Assembly (NCBI GenBank): GCA_016841525.1
Contig: JAENYZ010000004.1
Span: 310,001 to 374,000, forward strand
DNA from: Anaerolineaceae bacterium
GTDB lineage: Bacteria; Chloroflexota; Anaerolineae; Anaerolineales; Anaerolineaceae
Reading direction: 5' to 3'
DNA: 64,000 bases
Shown here: positions 29,800-39,087 of the stretch, one piece after another
Layout: each line of letters opens with the position of its first letter
Numbering within the stretch: position 1 is the first letter of the stretch
The notes under the pieces: generated by a model
Databases searched by the model: none
What the model was told of the DNA's origin: nothing
What the model saw: the letters and a program-made list of their open reading frames with translations, nothing else
Made by a program: the position numbers and the translations under genes

Positions 29800-29830
29800 C
29801 AGCAATCCCTCTTTAAGGGGGGGATTGCTG
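29800..29830. terminator. Hairpin downstream of the membrane-protein gene
   Basis: CAGCAATCCC tctttaagggg GGGATTGCTG, 10-bp stem. Confidence 0.5.
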
Positions 29831-29903
29831 ATTCTTGCAGCAGTAAACAACTTGATGAATCCAATCAGATCCTCCCTCGATGGGGAAGTTCACCGATCCA
29901 AAA

Positions 29904-29939
29904 CCAAGGTATTAGGAAACCAGGTATCAGATGATTGGG
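29904..29939 (+). repeat. Heptamer-phased array C1 (TATTAGG orientation)
   Basis: ccaaggtattaggaaaccaggtatcagatgattggg. Confidence 0.65.
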
Positions 29940-30004
29940 TTTTCATCATTTGCGTACTTCGGATTTTCCAGTGCTAATGTGAAATTTTGATTTAAATCCT
30001 AAAA

Positions 30005-30057
30005 CCTAATACCTGATAACTAATTCCAAGTATCCAATACCTAATAACTGATTTCCC
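30005..30057 (+). repeat. Heptamer-phased array C2 (CCTAATA orientation, inverted relative to C1)
   Basis: cctaata cctgata actaatt ccaagta tccaata cctaata actgatt tccc. Confidence 0.8.
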
Positions 30058-30082
30058 ACTCACTATTTACTTAAATGAACAA

Positions 30083-30155
<73 letters not shown>

Positions 30156-30266
30156 ATTTGAAAAGTCATTATAGCACATTAAAAATGAAAATTTAAGCAA
30201 ATTTTGCCAAAATTAGTGCGTATTCTTCGAAGATTATCAGAATAAAATTAATGTTCTTCCCAATAA

Positions 30267-30295
30267 TTGACTTTGCTCCATGCGGGTGCTACAAT
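30267..30295 (+). promoter_or_regulatory. Strong sigma-70 promoter
   Basis: TTGACT-N17-TACAAT. Confidence 0.7.
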
Positions 30296-30301
30296 CCCAT
30301 A

Positions 30302-30420
30302 CTGAAGTTTGAAAGGTTTTCGGCCGATTTCGGCCACTGGTAAGATTTTGGAATTATTGACTGATTTTATAGACAGCAGTATTTCGCCCTGACTGGCCAG
30401 AAAGCCGCAGGGCGTTTTTA
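30302..30420 (+). ncRNA. Candidate small RNA or rnj leader/attenuator (about 115-120 nt)
   Basis: Starts about 7 nt after the -10 TACAAT and ends at an intrinsic terminator; repeated TTTCGGCC elements within. Confidence 0.4.
30385..30420 (+). terminator. Rho-independent terminator upstream of rnj
   Basis: CGCCCTG actggccagaaagccg CAGGGCG TTTTT. Confidence 0.75.
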
Positions 30421-30542
30421 ATTAATAAACCGATCGCATTTCAGATTAAATTGACTTTCAATGGGAATAACCCATTTAAGAATTTTGAAATTAATTAACT
30501 ATAAATTATTAGTGTACATAGGAGTACAAAAGGAAATATAGA

Positions 30543-32189
30543 ATGAGTGACAAAAAAATATTAAGAATTATCCCAATCGGGGGCTTAGGCGAAGTTGGGA
30601 AGAATATGACCCTGTATGAGTATAAGAACGATATCTTGATCGTTGATGCAGGCATTATGTTCCCAGAAAACGACATGATCGGTATTGACTACATCATCCC
30701 CGATTTCGAACATTATCTAAAAGACAAAAAGGACAAGGTGCGCGGCATCATCTTTACGCATGGTCATGAGGACCACATTGGTGCGATCCACCATTTGCTG
30801 GAACACATCAATGCACCAATTTACGCAACACCCCTTACCCGCGGCTTGATTGAGGTCAAACTCAACCGTTATGGCTTGTCCGGTAAAGCGGACTTACGAA
30901 CGATTAATGCGGGCGACCAGGTTCAAATCGGGTCTTTCCATGTGGACTTTTTCCACGTATGCCATTCCATCCCGGATGGAGTCGGCTTGGGAATTGACTC
31001 CCCGGCAGGGCTCGTGGTGCATACCGGCGATTATAAATTTGATAACACACCGGTAGACAACCGCCCAACAGATTACGGCAAATTAGCGGAGCTTTCAGAG
31101 CGCGGTGTAATGGCTTTAATCTCCGATTCCACCAATGCCACAGAGCCAGGTTGGACCCCATCAGAACGGATCATTGACGATGGTTTTGACCAGGTCTTTG
31201 AAAATGCTGAAGGCCGTGTACTGGTTGCCACCTTTGCCTCTTTGATCTCACGTATGCAGCAGGTTGTGAACGCAGCAGAAAGACACGGGAGGAAAATTGC
31301 CTTCACTGGCAGGAGCATGGTGGACAATATGAAAATGGCTCGCGAGCTGGGCTATGTTGATTTCCCAGAGCGGATGGTGGTATCCCTTGAAAAATCCCTT
31401 TCAATGCCTGACAACCAGGTTGCGATCATGGCTACGGGCTCACAGGGCGAACCCAGGTCGATTATGGGGCGCCTGGCACGTGGGACCAACCGCAAGTTTG
31501 ATGTGCGCGAAGGCGATACAATTGTGTTCTCCTCATATCCCATCCCCGGGAATGAAGAACCCGTGTACGAAACCATCAATCAGCTTTTCCGCAAGGGTGC
31601 AAATGTGATTTACGAATCTATTGCACCAGTACACGTTTCCGGACACGCCAGCCAGGAAGAAATCAAGCTTTTGTATCATATCGTCAGGCCTAAATATGCA
31701 ATTCCTGGACACGGCGAACTGCGCATGTTGAAACAGCACGCAAAGCTCGCTGAAGAAGCAGGTATTCCAAAAGAGAATATTGCTGTCGTTGAGAATGGGC
31801 AAATCATTGAATTTGTTGATGGTGAAATGCGGCTTGGGGAGCGAATCCCTGGAGACTATATCTTCGTGGACGGCACAGGCGTTGGGGATGTTGACCGCAG
31901 CATCGTCGGCGAACGTGAATCCCTTGGACGTGACGGCGTTCTGGTTGTCAATGTAAGCGTTGACAGGAATAACGGTCAATTAATTGGCAATCCAGAAGTT
32001 CTTTCACGCGGTTTCATGCTGCCTGAAGAAATGGACGAAATGATGGGTGAACTTCAAAAACGGGTAAGACAAGCTGTTCAGAACAGCAATGGCAATCTGG
32101 AAAGGGATATCCTTCGATCGCTTAAATCCTACCTGTACCAGGAGATCAACCGTAATCCATTCATTTTTGTGATGATCAACCAGAATTAA
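30543..32189 (+). CDS. rnj: Ribonuclease J (metallo-beta-lactamase/beta-CASP)
   Basis: IPIGGLGEVGKNMTLYEY, IFTHGHEDHIGAIHHLL, DSTNATEPGWTPSE, MATGSQGEPRSIMGRLARG, HVSGHASQEEIKLLYHIVRPKYAIPGHGELRML. Confidence 0.96.
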   Translation: MSDKKILRIIPIGGLGEVGKNMTLYEYKNDILIVDAGIMFPENDMIGIDYIIPDFEHYLKDKKDKVRGIIFTHGHEDHIGAIHHLLEHINAPIYATPLTRGLIEVKLNRYGLSGKADLRTINAGDQVQIGSFHVDFFHVCHSIPDGVGLGIDSPAGLVVHTGDYKFDNTPVDNRPTDYGKLAELSERGVMALISDSTNATEPGWTPSERIIDDGFDQVFENAEGRVLVATFASLISRMQQVVNAAERHGRKIAFTGRSMVDNMKMARELGYVDFPERMVVSLEKSLSMPDNQVAIMATGSQGEPRSIMGRLARGTNRKFDVREGDTIVFSSYPIPGNEEPVYETINQLFRKGANVIYESIAPVHVSGHASQEEIKLLYHIVRPKYAIPGHGELRMLKQHAKLAEEAGIPKENIAVVENGQIIEFVDGEMRLGERIPGDYIFVDGTGVGDVDRSIVGERESLGRDGVLVVNVSVDRNNGQLIGNPEVLSRGFMLPEEMDEMMGELQKRVRQAVQNSNGNLERDILRSLKSYLYQEINRNPFIFVMINQN

Positions 32190-32207
32190 ACAAGCGAAAC
32201 AAAATTT

Positions 32208-32238
32208 AAGCGAAGTGGTCAGACACTTCGCTTTTTTG
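32208..32238 (+). terminator. Rho-independent terminator downstream of rnj
   Basis: GCGAAGTG gtcaga CACTTCGC TTTTTT. Confidence 0.85.
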
Positions 32239-32429
32239 TTTAAAAATTCCAAAAAAGATTGTATCAGAAATATTAAATTCTATTATTGCCAGATATGGCG
32301 TTACCTCGGTCATTCAACAATCAAAACTTGGGGAAATCAAGTGCAATTTTTAACATTCTTAAAAAACGTTGGTTTTTAAGGCTAAGCCCTTTGCTCAAAT
32401 TTTCTGCATGCTATAATACATTATGCAAA

Positions 32430-32463
32430 TGCGTCCTGTCACTAATAATAGGGCGCAATTTTT
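32430..32463 (+). promoter_or_regulatory. Terminator-like hairpin in the dnaE leader
   Basis: TGCGTCCT gtcactaataat AGGGCGCA ATTTTT (one G-T pair), directly after a TATAAT at 32412-32417 and before the dnaE ATG. Confidence 0.45.
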
Positions 32464-32490
32464 AACCGGTACACGAAAAAAATTATCAAT

Positions 32491-35400
32491 ATGTCATTTG
32501 TTCATCTTCACGTCCACTCAACCTATTCCATCTTAGATGGTTTTAGCAAGATTAAACCACTGGTTGCGCGCGCTAAAGAATTGGGCATGCCTGCAGTGGC
32601 TTTGACAGATCACGGCACCATGTTTGGTACAGTGGAATTCTTTAATGCAGCAGTGGCTGCCGGGATTAAGCCAATTATCGGTCTGGAGACCTATCTGGCA
32701 CCTCGAAAAATGACAGATCGTGAGCCGCACCGCGATAAACGAGCAGCGCATTTGCTCCTCCTGGCAGAGAACATGACCGGTTATCAAAATCTGTTAAAGA
32801 TCGCCTCAGCATCACAGCTTGAAGGCTTTTATTATCGCCCAAGGATCGACCTTGACTTTCTCAAGCAGCACAACGAAGGCTTGATTGCGACATCAGGCTG
32901 TCTTTCCGGGCAAATTCCACGCGCACTCTATAATAATGACCAGGAGCGAGCAGAGAAATATCTACGCTGGTACCTGGATGTTTTCGGGCGGGACCGATTC
33001 TTTATTGAGCTGCAGTCACATAACATCAAAGGCATGGCACAGCTCAATCAGCGCCTGGTCAACCTTGGCAAGGACCATAATGTTCAGTTTGTGGCTTCCA
33101 ATGATGTGCATTACATCAACAAAGAGGATGCCAGGCTCCAGGATATCCTATTGGCGATCCAAACGGGCAGCCTCCTGGCAGACCCGGATCGCATGCGCAT
33201 GGATGATGACAGTTATTACCTGCGCACGCCTGAGGAGATGCAATCTCTGTTCGGCAGCATACCAGGGGCTATTGAAAATTCCTTAAAGATTGCAGAAAGA
33301 TGCAATGTTGATCTGACCCCAACAGGGTATCATTTGCCCTTGTTCACCGTACCGCAGGAATTTACAACACAATCCTACTTGCGGCATCTTTGTGAAGCAG
33401 GTTTAGAGCGCATTTACGGCGAAAGCGTAAAGGAAGCACAAATCCAGGAACGCCTTGATTATGAGCTGGATGTTATCCATGACATGGGATTTGACGCTTA
33501 CTTCCTGATTGTTTGGGATTTATGCCAGCACGCAAAGGAGCGGGGCATTTGGTACAACGCTCGCGGTTCAGCCGCCGGCTCACTGGTGGCTTATGCCCTG
33601 GATATCAACCTGATTGACCCCCTTGAACACGATTTATTGTTTGAGCGTTTCCTTCAAAAGGGACGTGTTAACATGCCTGATATTGACCTGGACTTCCAGG
33701 ATGACCGCCGGGCAGAAATGATGCAGTATTGTGCAGAAAAATACGGTGAGGATAAGGTCGCCCAGATCATCACCTTTGGCACGATGGGCGCTCGCGCTGC
33801 CATACGGGATGTAGGTAGGGTAATGGATATCCCAATAGCGGAGGTGGACCGAGTTGCGAAGCTGATTCCGGCAATACCAGGAAGACCCGTCACCATTGCA
33901 GAAGTGCTGGCTGAGTCAGAAGAACTTCAGCAAATGTATAATTCTGCACCTTATTATCGAGAATTGATCGATACAGCCAGCAAAATGGAAGGCACCGTTC
34001 GGAATGCCGGTACCCATGCGGCGGGAGTGATCATTACCGATAAACCCATCGTTGAATATACACCCCTGCATCGCCCCACAAACCAATCCGATGACAACCC
34101 GGTCAACACAGTCACACAGTATGAAATGGCAATTGTTGATCACCTTGGCTTGCTCAAAGTGGACTTCTTGGGCTTGACAACATTAACCGTCATGTCCCGT
34201 GCCTGTGACCTGATTAAAGCAAGACACGGCAAAGAATATGATTTACGCTCGATCCCCATCGATGACCCGGCAGTTTTTGACTTTATCAGCCAGGGGCATA
34301 CCACCGGCATGTTCCAGCTGGAAGGCACGGGGATGACCCGTTACATCACTGAGATGAAACCGCGTGAGCTGGCACATGTGATCGCCATGATCGCACTCTA
34401 CCGCCCCGGCCCAATGCAATTCATCCCGGACTACATCGATTGTTTGCATAAGAAGAAGAAACCTAAATATCCTCATCCCTTACTGGAACCCATTTTCAAA
34501 GACACCTTTGGCATCCCAATTTACCAGGAGCAGATCATGCAGGCTGCGATGCAGCTGGCTGGGTATGAGGCAAGCGAAGCGGATAGCTTACGAAAAGCGA
34601 TTGCCAAGAAAAAAGAAAAAGCATTACAGGAACACCGAACGAAATTCATCGAAGGCGCAAAAGCCCACAGCCAGGTGAAAGAGAAGGATGCCGCCTTAAT
34701 TTTTGACGACTGGGAAGAATTTGCCCGTTACGGCTTCAATAAAAGCCACGCAGCAGATTATGGTGTCATTGCCGTCCAGACGGGATATCTAAAATACCAC
34801 TATCCCGTTGAATACATGACGGCTTTACTCTCCGCCTGGAAGAACGACACCGACAAGGTTGCAACCTATGTAGCAGATTGTCGATCTCTGGGCATTGAGG
34901 TATTACCGCCGGATGTCAACAAGAGTGGCTATGATTTCAGCATCGAGGACCGCGAAGATAAGCCCCCTGCTATTCGGTTTGGCATGGGCGCCGTCAAGAA
35001 TGTGGGAGAAAATCCGGTCAGTCTGATCCTTGAAGCACGCCAGGAGGGACCTTTCGCAGATCTCACCGATTTTGCACACCGGGTGGACCTGCAGCAAGTG
35101 GGCAGGCGAGCTCTGGAATGTTTGATCAAGGTTGGCAGTTTGGATCGCTTTGGCCCACGCCTTGTGCTGCTTCAGGAATTGGAAAGAATTATTGCCGTCA
35201 GCAGCAGCTTCTTCCGTGCTAAAGAAGCCGGGCAAATGATGTTATTTGATGCTTCAGATGCCATCAATGACAGCATCATTCTGCCCCCCACAGCTTATAC
35301 CGATAAACGTGAAGAGCTTAACTGGGAACGCGAATTAATCGGGCTTTATGTTTCTGATCATCCCCTCAGCCCATACCAGAAGATACTCAAAGAAAAAGTA

Positions 35401-36351
35401 ACCCACTTTTCCCACCAACTTGCAGAGACTGCCGACAAAGAGAAGGTGGTTGTTGCTGGAATGGTCGATCACTATCGCCAACACATGACCAAAAAGGGCA
35501 ATCACATGGGTTTTGTGACCCTGGAAGATCTTTATGGCAGGGTTGACCTGGTCATTTTCCCCAGCGTTTGGGAGCAGGTTTACCACCTGGTTGAGATCGA
35601 TAAAGTCCTTCAAGCTGAAGGGCGTATTGATGCCTCACGGGGTGACCCAAAGGTGATTGTTGATACATTAAAACGCGTCACGCAGGAGGAGCTGCGTTCT
35701 GGCAGCAGTGGATTCGGAAAGAAAAATGAAGAAACACCTCTCACAACAGATGAAGATGAATTATTGGAGGATTTTCTCCCGGATTTACCTTTTGATGAAG
35801 ATCTTACCGATGCCTTTGAACCTGAGGATCCTGGGGATTCTGAAGATGAACTATCAGAAAAAGACGAAGATCCTGAGAATATAACCTTAATAGAATCACA
35901 GCCAGAAGATAATCCTGAACCACCAATTAACGATGATCAAGCACCAGTCGATGGCAAGGGACTTGAACCGTCTGAGACCAGGGATTTGTCCGAACAAAGG
36001 CCAGGGTTCTCTACACCTAAACGACAAAATCTGAGAGGTGCTTACCACCTGTACAGTCCATCGCTTGCAAAGGCAGAGCCTTTGCCACACCCGGATCAAA
36101 AACCACGCTGCATCTACATCACCCTGAATTCATGCGGTGACAAGAATACGGATGTACGTCGATTACGCTTGTTGCACGACATTCTGGTCTCACGCCCAGG
36201 CAGGGATGCCTTTGCCTTCCGAGTGTGTGAAAATGGCTGTAAATACGAGATCGACTTTCCAAATGTCACAACGGGCTTAACCGAGCCTTTGATCCAGAAG
36301 TTGGAGGGATTAATGGGGGCGAACAATATTCAAATCACCCAGTTGACCTGA
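32491..36351 (+). CDS. dnaE: DNA polymerase III subunit alpha
   Basis: PHP domain FVHLHVHSTYSILDGFSKIKPLVARAKELGMPAVALTDHGTMFG; WYNARGSAAGSLVAYAL; VNMPDIDLDFQDDRR; GTVRNAGTHAAGVII; YQEQIMQAAMQLAGY. Confidence 0.97.
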   Translation: MSFVHLHVHSTYSILDGFSKIKPLVARAKELGMPAVALTDHGTMFGTVEFFNAAVAAGIKPIIGLETYLAPRKMTDREPHRDKRAAHLLLLAENMTGYQNLLKIASASQLEGFYYRPRIDLDFLKQHNEGLIATSGCLSGQIPRALYNNDQERAEKYLRWYLDVFGRDRFFIELQSHNIKGMAQLNQRLVNLGKDHNVQFVASNDVHYINKEDARLQDILLAIQTGSLLADPDRMRMDDDSYYLRTPEEMQSLFGSIPGAIENSLKIAERCNVDLTPTGYHLPLFTVPQEFTTQSYLRHLCEAGLERIYGESVKEAQIQERLDYELDVIHDMGFDAYFLIVWDLCQHAKERGIWYNARGSAAGSLVAYALDINLIDPLEHDLLFERFLQKGRVNMPDIDLDFQDDRRAEMMQYCAEKYGEDKVAQIITFGTMGARAAIRDVGRVMDIPIAEVDRVAKLIPAIPGRPVTIAEVLAESEELQQMYNSAPYYRELIDTASKMEGTVRNAGTHAAGVIITDKPIVEYTPLHRPTNQSDDNPVNTVTQYEMAIVDHLGLLKVDFLGLTTLTVMSRACDLIKARHGKEYDLRSIPIDDPAVFDFISQGHTTGMFQLEGTGMTRYITEMKPRELAHVIAMIALYRPGPMQFIPDYIDCLHKKKKPKYPHPLLEPIFKDTFGIPIYQEQIMQAAMQLAGYEASEADSLRKAIAKKKEKALQEHRTKFIEGAKAHSQVKEKDAALIFDDWEEFARYGFNKSHAADYGVIAVQTGYLKYHYPVEYMTALLSAWKNDTDKVATYVADCRSLGIEVLPPDVNKSGYDFSIEDREDKPPAIRFGMGAVKNVGENPVSLILEARQEGPFADLTDFAHRVDLQQVGRRALECLIKVGSLDRFGPRLVLLQELERIIAVSSSFFRAKEAGQMMLFDASDAINDSIILPPTAYTDKREELNWERELIGLYVSDHPLSPYQKILKEKVTHFSHQLAETADKEKVVVAGMVDHYRQHMTKKGNHMGFVTLEDLYGRVDLVIFPSVWEQVYHLVEIDKVLQAEGRIDASRGDPKVIVDTLKRVTQEELRSGSSGFGKKNEETPLTTDEDELLEDFLPDLPFDEDLTDAFEPEDPGDSEDELSEKDEDPENITLIESQPEDNPEPPINDDQAPVDGKGLEPSETRDLSEQRPGFSTPKRQNLRGAYHLYSPSLAKAEPLPHPDQKPRCIYITLNSCGDKNTDVRRLRLLHDILVSRPGRDAFAFRVCENGCKYEIDFPNVTTGLTEPLIQKLEGLMGANNIQITQLT

Positions 36352-36488
36352 GCGATTGCACATCCGGTCAATTTCTTTGACAATCAGCATAAAATTAAGC
36401 TCATAAAAGGATATTTTGCATTGATTAACAAAATGCATGCTCATTCGGGTAAAATCTGAAGTATCGAATCAACTTTGAATGGAAACTT

Positions 36489-37028
36489 ATGTCACGTATA
36501 CATATGGATATAAACCCGGTTTCTCATATTACCGTGGATGCCATTGGGCAGCCCGGCGAGCGTGTGTTTTATCTCCAGGGAGAGAATCCTGACCAGGTGG
36601 TCACATTGCTGGTCGAAAAATTTCAGATTCAAACACTCGCCCTGGCTGTTGAAAACATCATGTCGGAGCTTCGTGAGAAATCACCCGATTTACCCGAGGC
36701 ATCGCCGGACTATGTGGAAGAGAATATGACTCTTGCGCCGCCATTAGACCCATTATTCCGGGTTGGCGAATTAAGCTTGGGGTATGACCCTTCCCAGGAT
36801 TTGCTGATCTTGATCGCCAAAAAAGTGCCCCTGGAGATATCAGATTTGGATCCAGACCAATTAAGCGAGGTTCGGTTCTGGTGTACCCGATCGCAGTTGT
36901 GGGCTATGGCTCGCTGGTCCATCGAACTTGCCAGCCGAGGGCGCCCGGTTTGGCCGTCAACTGGTGAGCCCATTCTTCCTCCCGGGGAATTTTCACCCAA
37001 AAATAACGGCCACAAAACCACCCCCTGA
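36489..37028 (+). CDS. DUF3090 family protein
   Basis: MDINPVSHITVDAIGQPGERVFYLQGENPDQVVTLLVEKFQIQTLA; VRFWCTRSQLWAMARWSIELASRGRPVWPSTGEPI. Confidence 0.85.
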   Translation: MSRIHMDINPVSHITVDAIGQPGERVFYLQGENPDQVVTLLVEKFQIQTLALAVENIMSELREKSPDLPEASPDYVEENMTLAPPLDPLFRVGELSLGYDPSQDLLILIAKKVPLEISDLDPDQLSEVRFWCTRSQLWAMARWSIELASRGRPVWPSTGEPILPPGEFSPKNNGHKTTP

Positions 37029-37039
37029 AAGAAAAAAGC

Positions 37040-37762
37040 ATGGACAAAGATTTAACCCTTGCCGCCCTGCGTGAGGGAGAAATGCGCCTTGAAGGGCAGT
37101 TTGTTTATGGTTCAAACTATACCTTCCTGGCAATCTGTACCTTTGCAGAACTGAAAATCAAGGCGGTTTATAAACCAATGCAGGGGGAACGACCGCTGTG
37201 GGATTTTCCACCAAATACATTGGCGCGGCGTGAGGCGGCTGCCTACAACCTCAGTGAGGCATTAGGATGGAACCTCGTACCGCCAACCGTTTTTCGATTG
37301 AGAGGGGCACCCATGGGTCCTGGTTCGGTTCAATATTTTATTGATCATGACCCAAACAAGCATTACTTGACATTTGAGCAAAAGGAAAAAGAACCATTCC
37401 AAAAGGCGGCGGCATTTGACCTGATCATCAATAACGCCGATCGCAAAGGGGGGCATTTTTTATTGGACGACCAAGGAAAACTATGGCTGATTGATCACGG
37501 CATCAGCTTTCATGTAGAAGATAAACTGCGAACCGTTCTTTGGGACTACGCAGGTCAGGAAATTCCACAAAAGATCTTGGAAGATGTTCATGCAATAATC
37601 CGCTCCTTATCCCCAGAAAATAAATTGTATCAAACCTTGCAGCCGCATTTACTGGCGCAAGAGATTCAAGCGCTCAAAACTAGGTCTGAGGAACTTGTAA
37701 AAAACGGCGTTTTCCCTTTGCCGCCTGAAGAACGGCGAGCCTATCCCTGGCCCTTGGTATAA
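37040..37762 (+). CDS. SCO1664 family protein (PI3/4-kinase-like fold)
   Basis: GEMRLEGQFVYGSNYTFLAICTF...KAVYKPMQGERPLWDFPPNTLARREAAAYNLSEALGW; DLIINNADRKGGHFLLDDQGKLWLIDHGISFH. Confidence 0.85.
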   Translation: MDKDLTLAALREGEMRLEGQFVYGSNYTFLAICTFAELKIKAVYKPMQGERPLWDFPPNTLARREAAAYNLSEALGWNLVPPTVFRLRGAPMGPGSVQYFIDHDPNKHYLTFEQKEKEPFQKAAAFDLIINNADRKGGHFLLDDQGKLWLIDHGISFHVEDKLRTVLWDYAGQEIPQKILEDVHAIIRSLSPENKLYQTLQPHLLAQEIQALKTRSEELVKNGVFPLPPEERRAYPWPLV

Positions 37763-37773
37763 TTGGTGAACGC

Positions 37774-39051
37774 ATGAATAATAAAACACAAAACAATTTC
37801 ATTTTGCATAATGCATCGCAGCTCCTCACCCTGGCGGGTGGTCCCCAGCGTGGGAATCGTTTAGGGGAATTGAGCATCCTTGAAAATACAGCTGTTGCAG
37901 TCAGGGATGGCGTCATCATCGCCATTGGTGAATTTTGGGATTTACAAAGAGACTTTCCTTCCTTTTCAAAACTTGATGCTGAGGGGTATGTGGTGATGCC
38001 CGGATTTGTAGACCCCCATACGCACATGGTATGGGCGGGGGATCGAGCCGGTGAATTTGACCTGCGATTGCAAGGTAAATCCTACATGGAGATCTTGAAT
38101 GCAGGTGGGGGGATCATATCGACCGTTCGGGCAACGAGGGAAGCATCTCTTGAAGACCTCATCAACCAGACCCGAAGGCGTGCCCAACTGGCATTTTCTC
38201 ACGGCACGACAACCATGGAAGTAAAAACTGGGTATGGCCTAACCTTCGAATCCGAGCTTAAACAACTTCAAGCAGTTCTCAATCTCAATGAAGAAGGTCC
38301 CTTAGAACTCCTCCCCACCTTCATGGGAGCGCATGCGGTGCCGCCAGAATATAAGGGAAGAACTGACGCATATGTTTCACTGGTCTGCGATGAAATGATC
38401 CCAGCCCTTTACCAATGGTTGCAGGACCATTATCCACAGCGTGCACTGCCCTTTGTAGATGTATTTTGCGAAAAGAGGGTTTTTGACCTGGATCAGTCTC
38501 GCCGAATTTTAATGACAGCAAAGAAATTCGGGTTCCCTTTGAAGATCCACGTCGATGAATTTGAAAGCTTGGGTGGGGCACAATTGGCTGCAGAATTGGG
38601 CGCTGTTTCAGCGGATCACCTTGTAAAAACGCTGCCTGAGGATATTGAAGCCCTTTCAAAATCAAACACGGTGGCGGTTTCGCTGCCCGGCACCCCTTTT
38701 GGGTTGAACGAAGATGATTACACACCTGCAAAAGCACTCATCGAAAAAGATGCAATTTTGGCACTGGCGACGGATATCAACCCTGGGACAAGCTGGTGTG
38801 AATCAATGCAGTTCATCCTTGCCTTAGCCTGCCGGAAATTAAATCTGACGCCTGCCCAGGTGATCGCTGCCGGGACGATCAATGCTGCAGCAGCATTAGG
38901 TCAGCAGCAACAGATTGGCTCAATTGAGATTGGTAAGCAAGCTGACCTGCTCATATTAGACGTGGATGACTATCGGCATCTTGGGTACCGTTTCGGCATC
39001 AATCTTGTATCCACTGTTATTAAGCAGGGCATTGTTTACTCGGTTAAGTGA
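37774..39051 (+). CDS. hutI: Imidazolonepropionase
   Basis: MPGFVDPHTHMVWAGDRAGEFDLRLQGKSYMEILNAGGGI; LPTFMGAHAVPPEYKGR; VHADEF-like IHVDEFESLGGAQLAAELGAVSADHL; amidohydrolase C-terminus. Confidence 0.92.
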   Translation: MNNKTQNNFILHNASQLLTLAGGPQRGNRLGELSILENTAVAVRDGVIIAIGEFWDLQRDFPSFSKLDAEGYVVMPGFVDPHTHMVWAGDRAGEFDLRLQGKSYMEILNAGGGIISTVRATREASLEDLINQTRRRAQLAFSHGTTTMEVKTGYGLTFESELKQLQAVLNLNEEGPLELLPTFMGAHAVPPEYKGRTDAYVSLVCDEMIPALYQWLQDHYPQRALPFVDVFCEKRVFDLDQSRRILMTAKKFGFPLKIHVDEFESLGGAQLAAELGAVSADHLVKTLPEDIEALSKSNTVAVSLPGTPFGLNEDDYTPAKALIEKDAILALATDINPGTSWCESMQFILALACRKLNLTPAQVIAAGTINAAAALGQQQQIGSIEIGKQADLLILDVDDYRHLGYRFGINLVSTVIKQGIVYSVK

Positions 39052-39087
39052 ACATGCCTGGATTAATCCTTTAACAGATATGGATCA

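Noticed and set aside
12774-30057. CRISPR array
   Set aside because: The heptamer arrays have 7-nt degenerate units without 25-40 nt conserved repeats and unique spacers, and no cas genes are present.
30302-30420. SRP RNA, 6S RNA or tmRNA
   Set aside because: The conserved SRP loop (GGAAG...AGCA) and tmRNA tRNA-like ends were not found; size and structure are not clearly 6S-like. Left as an unassigned candidate RNA.
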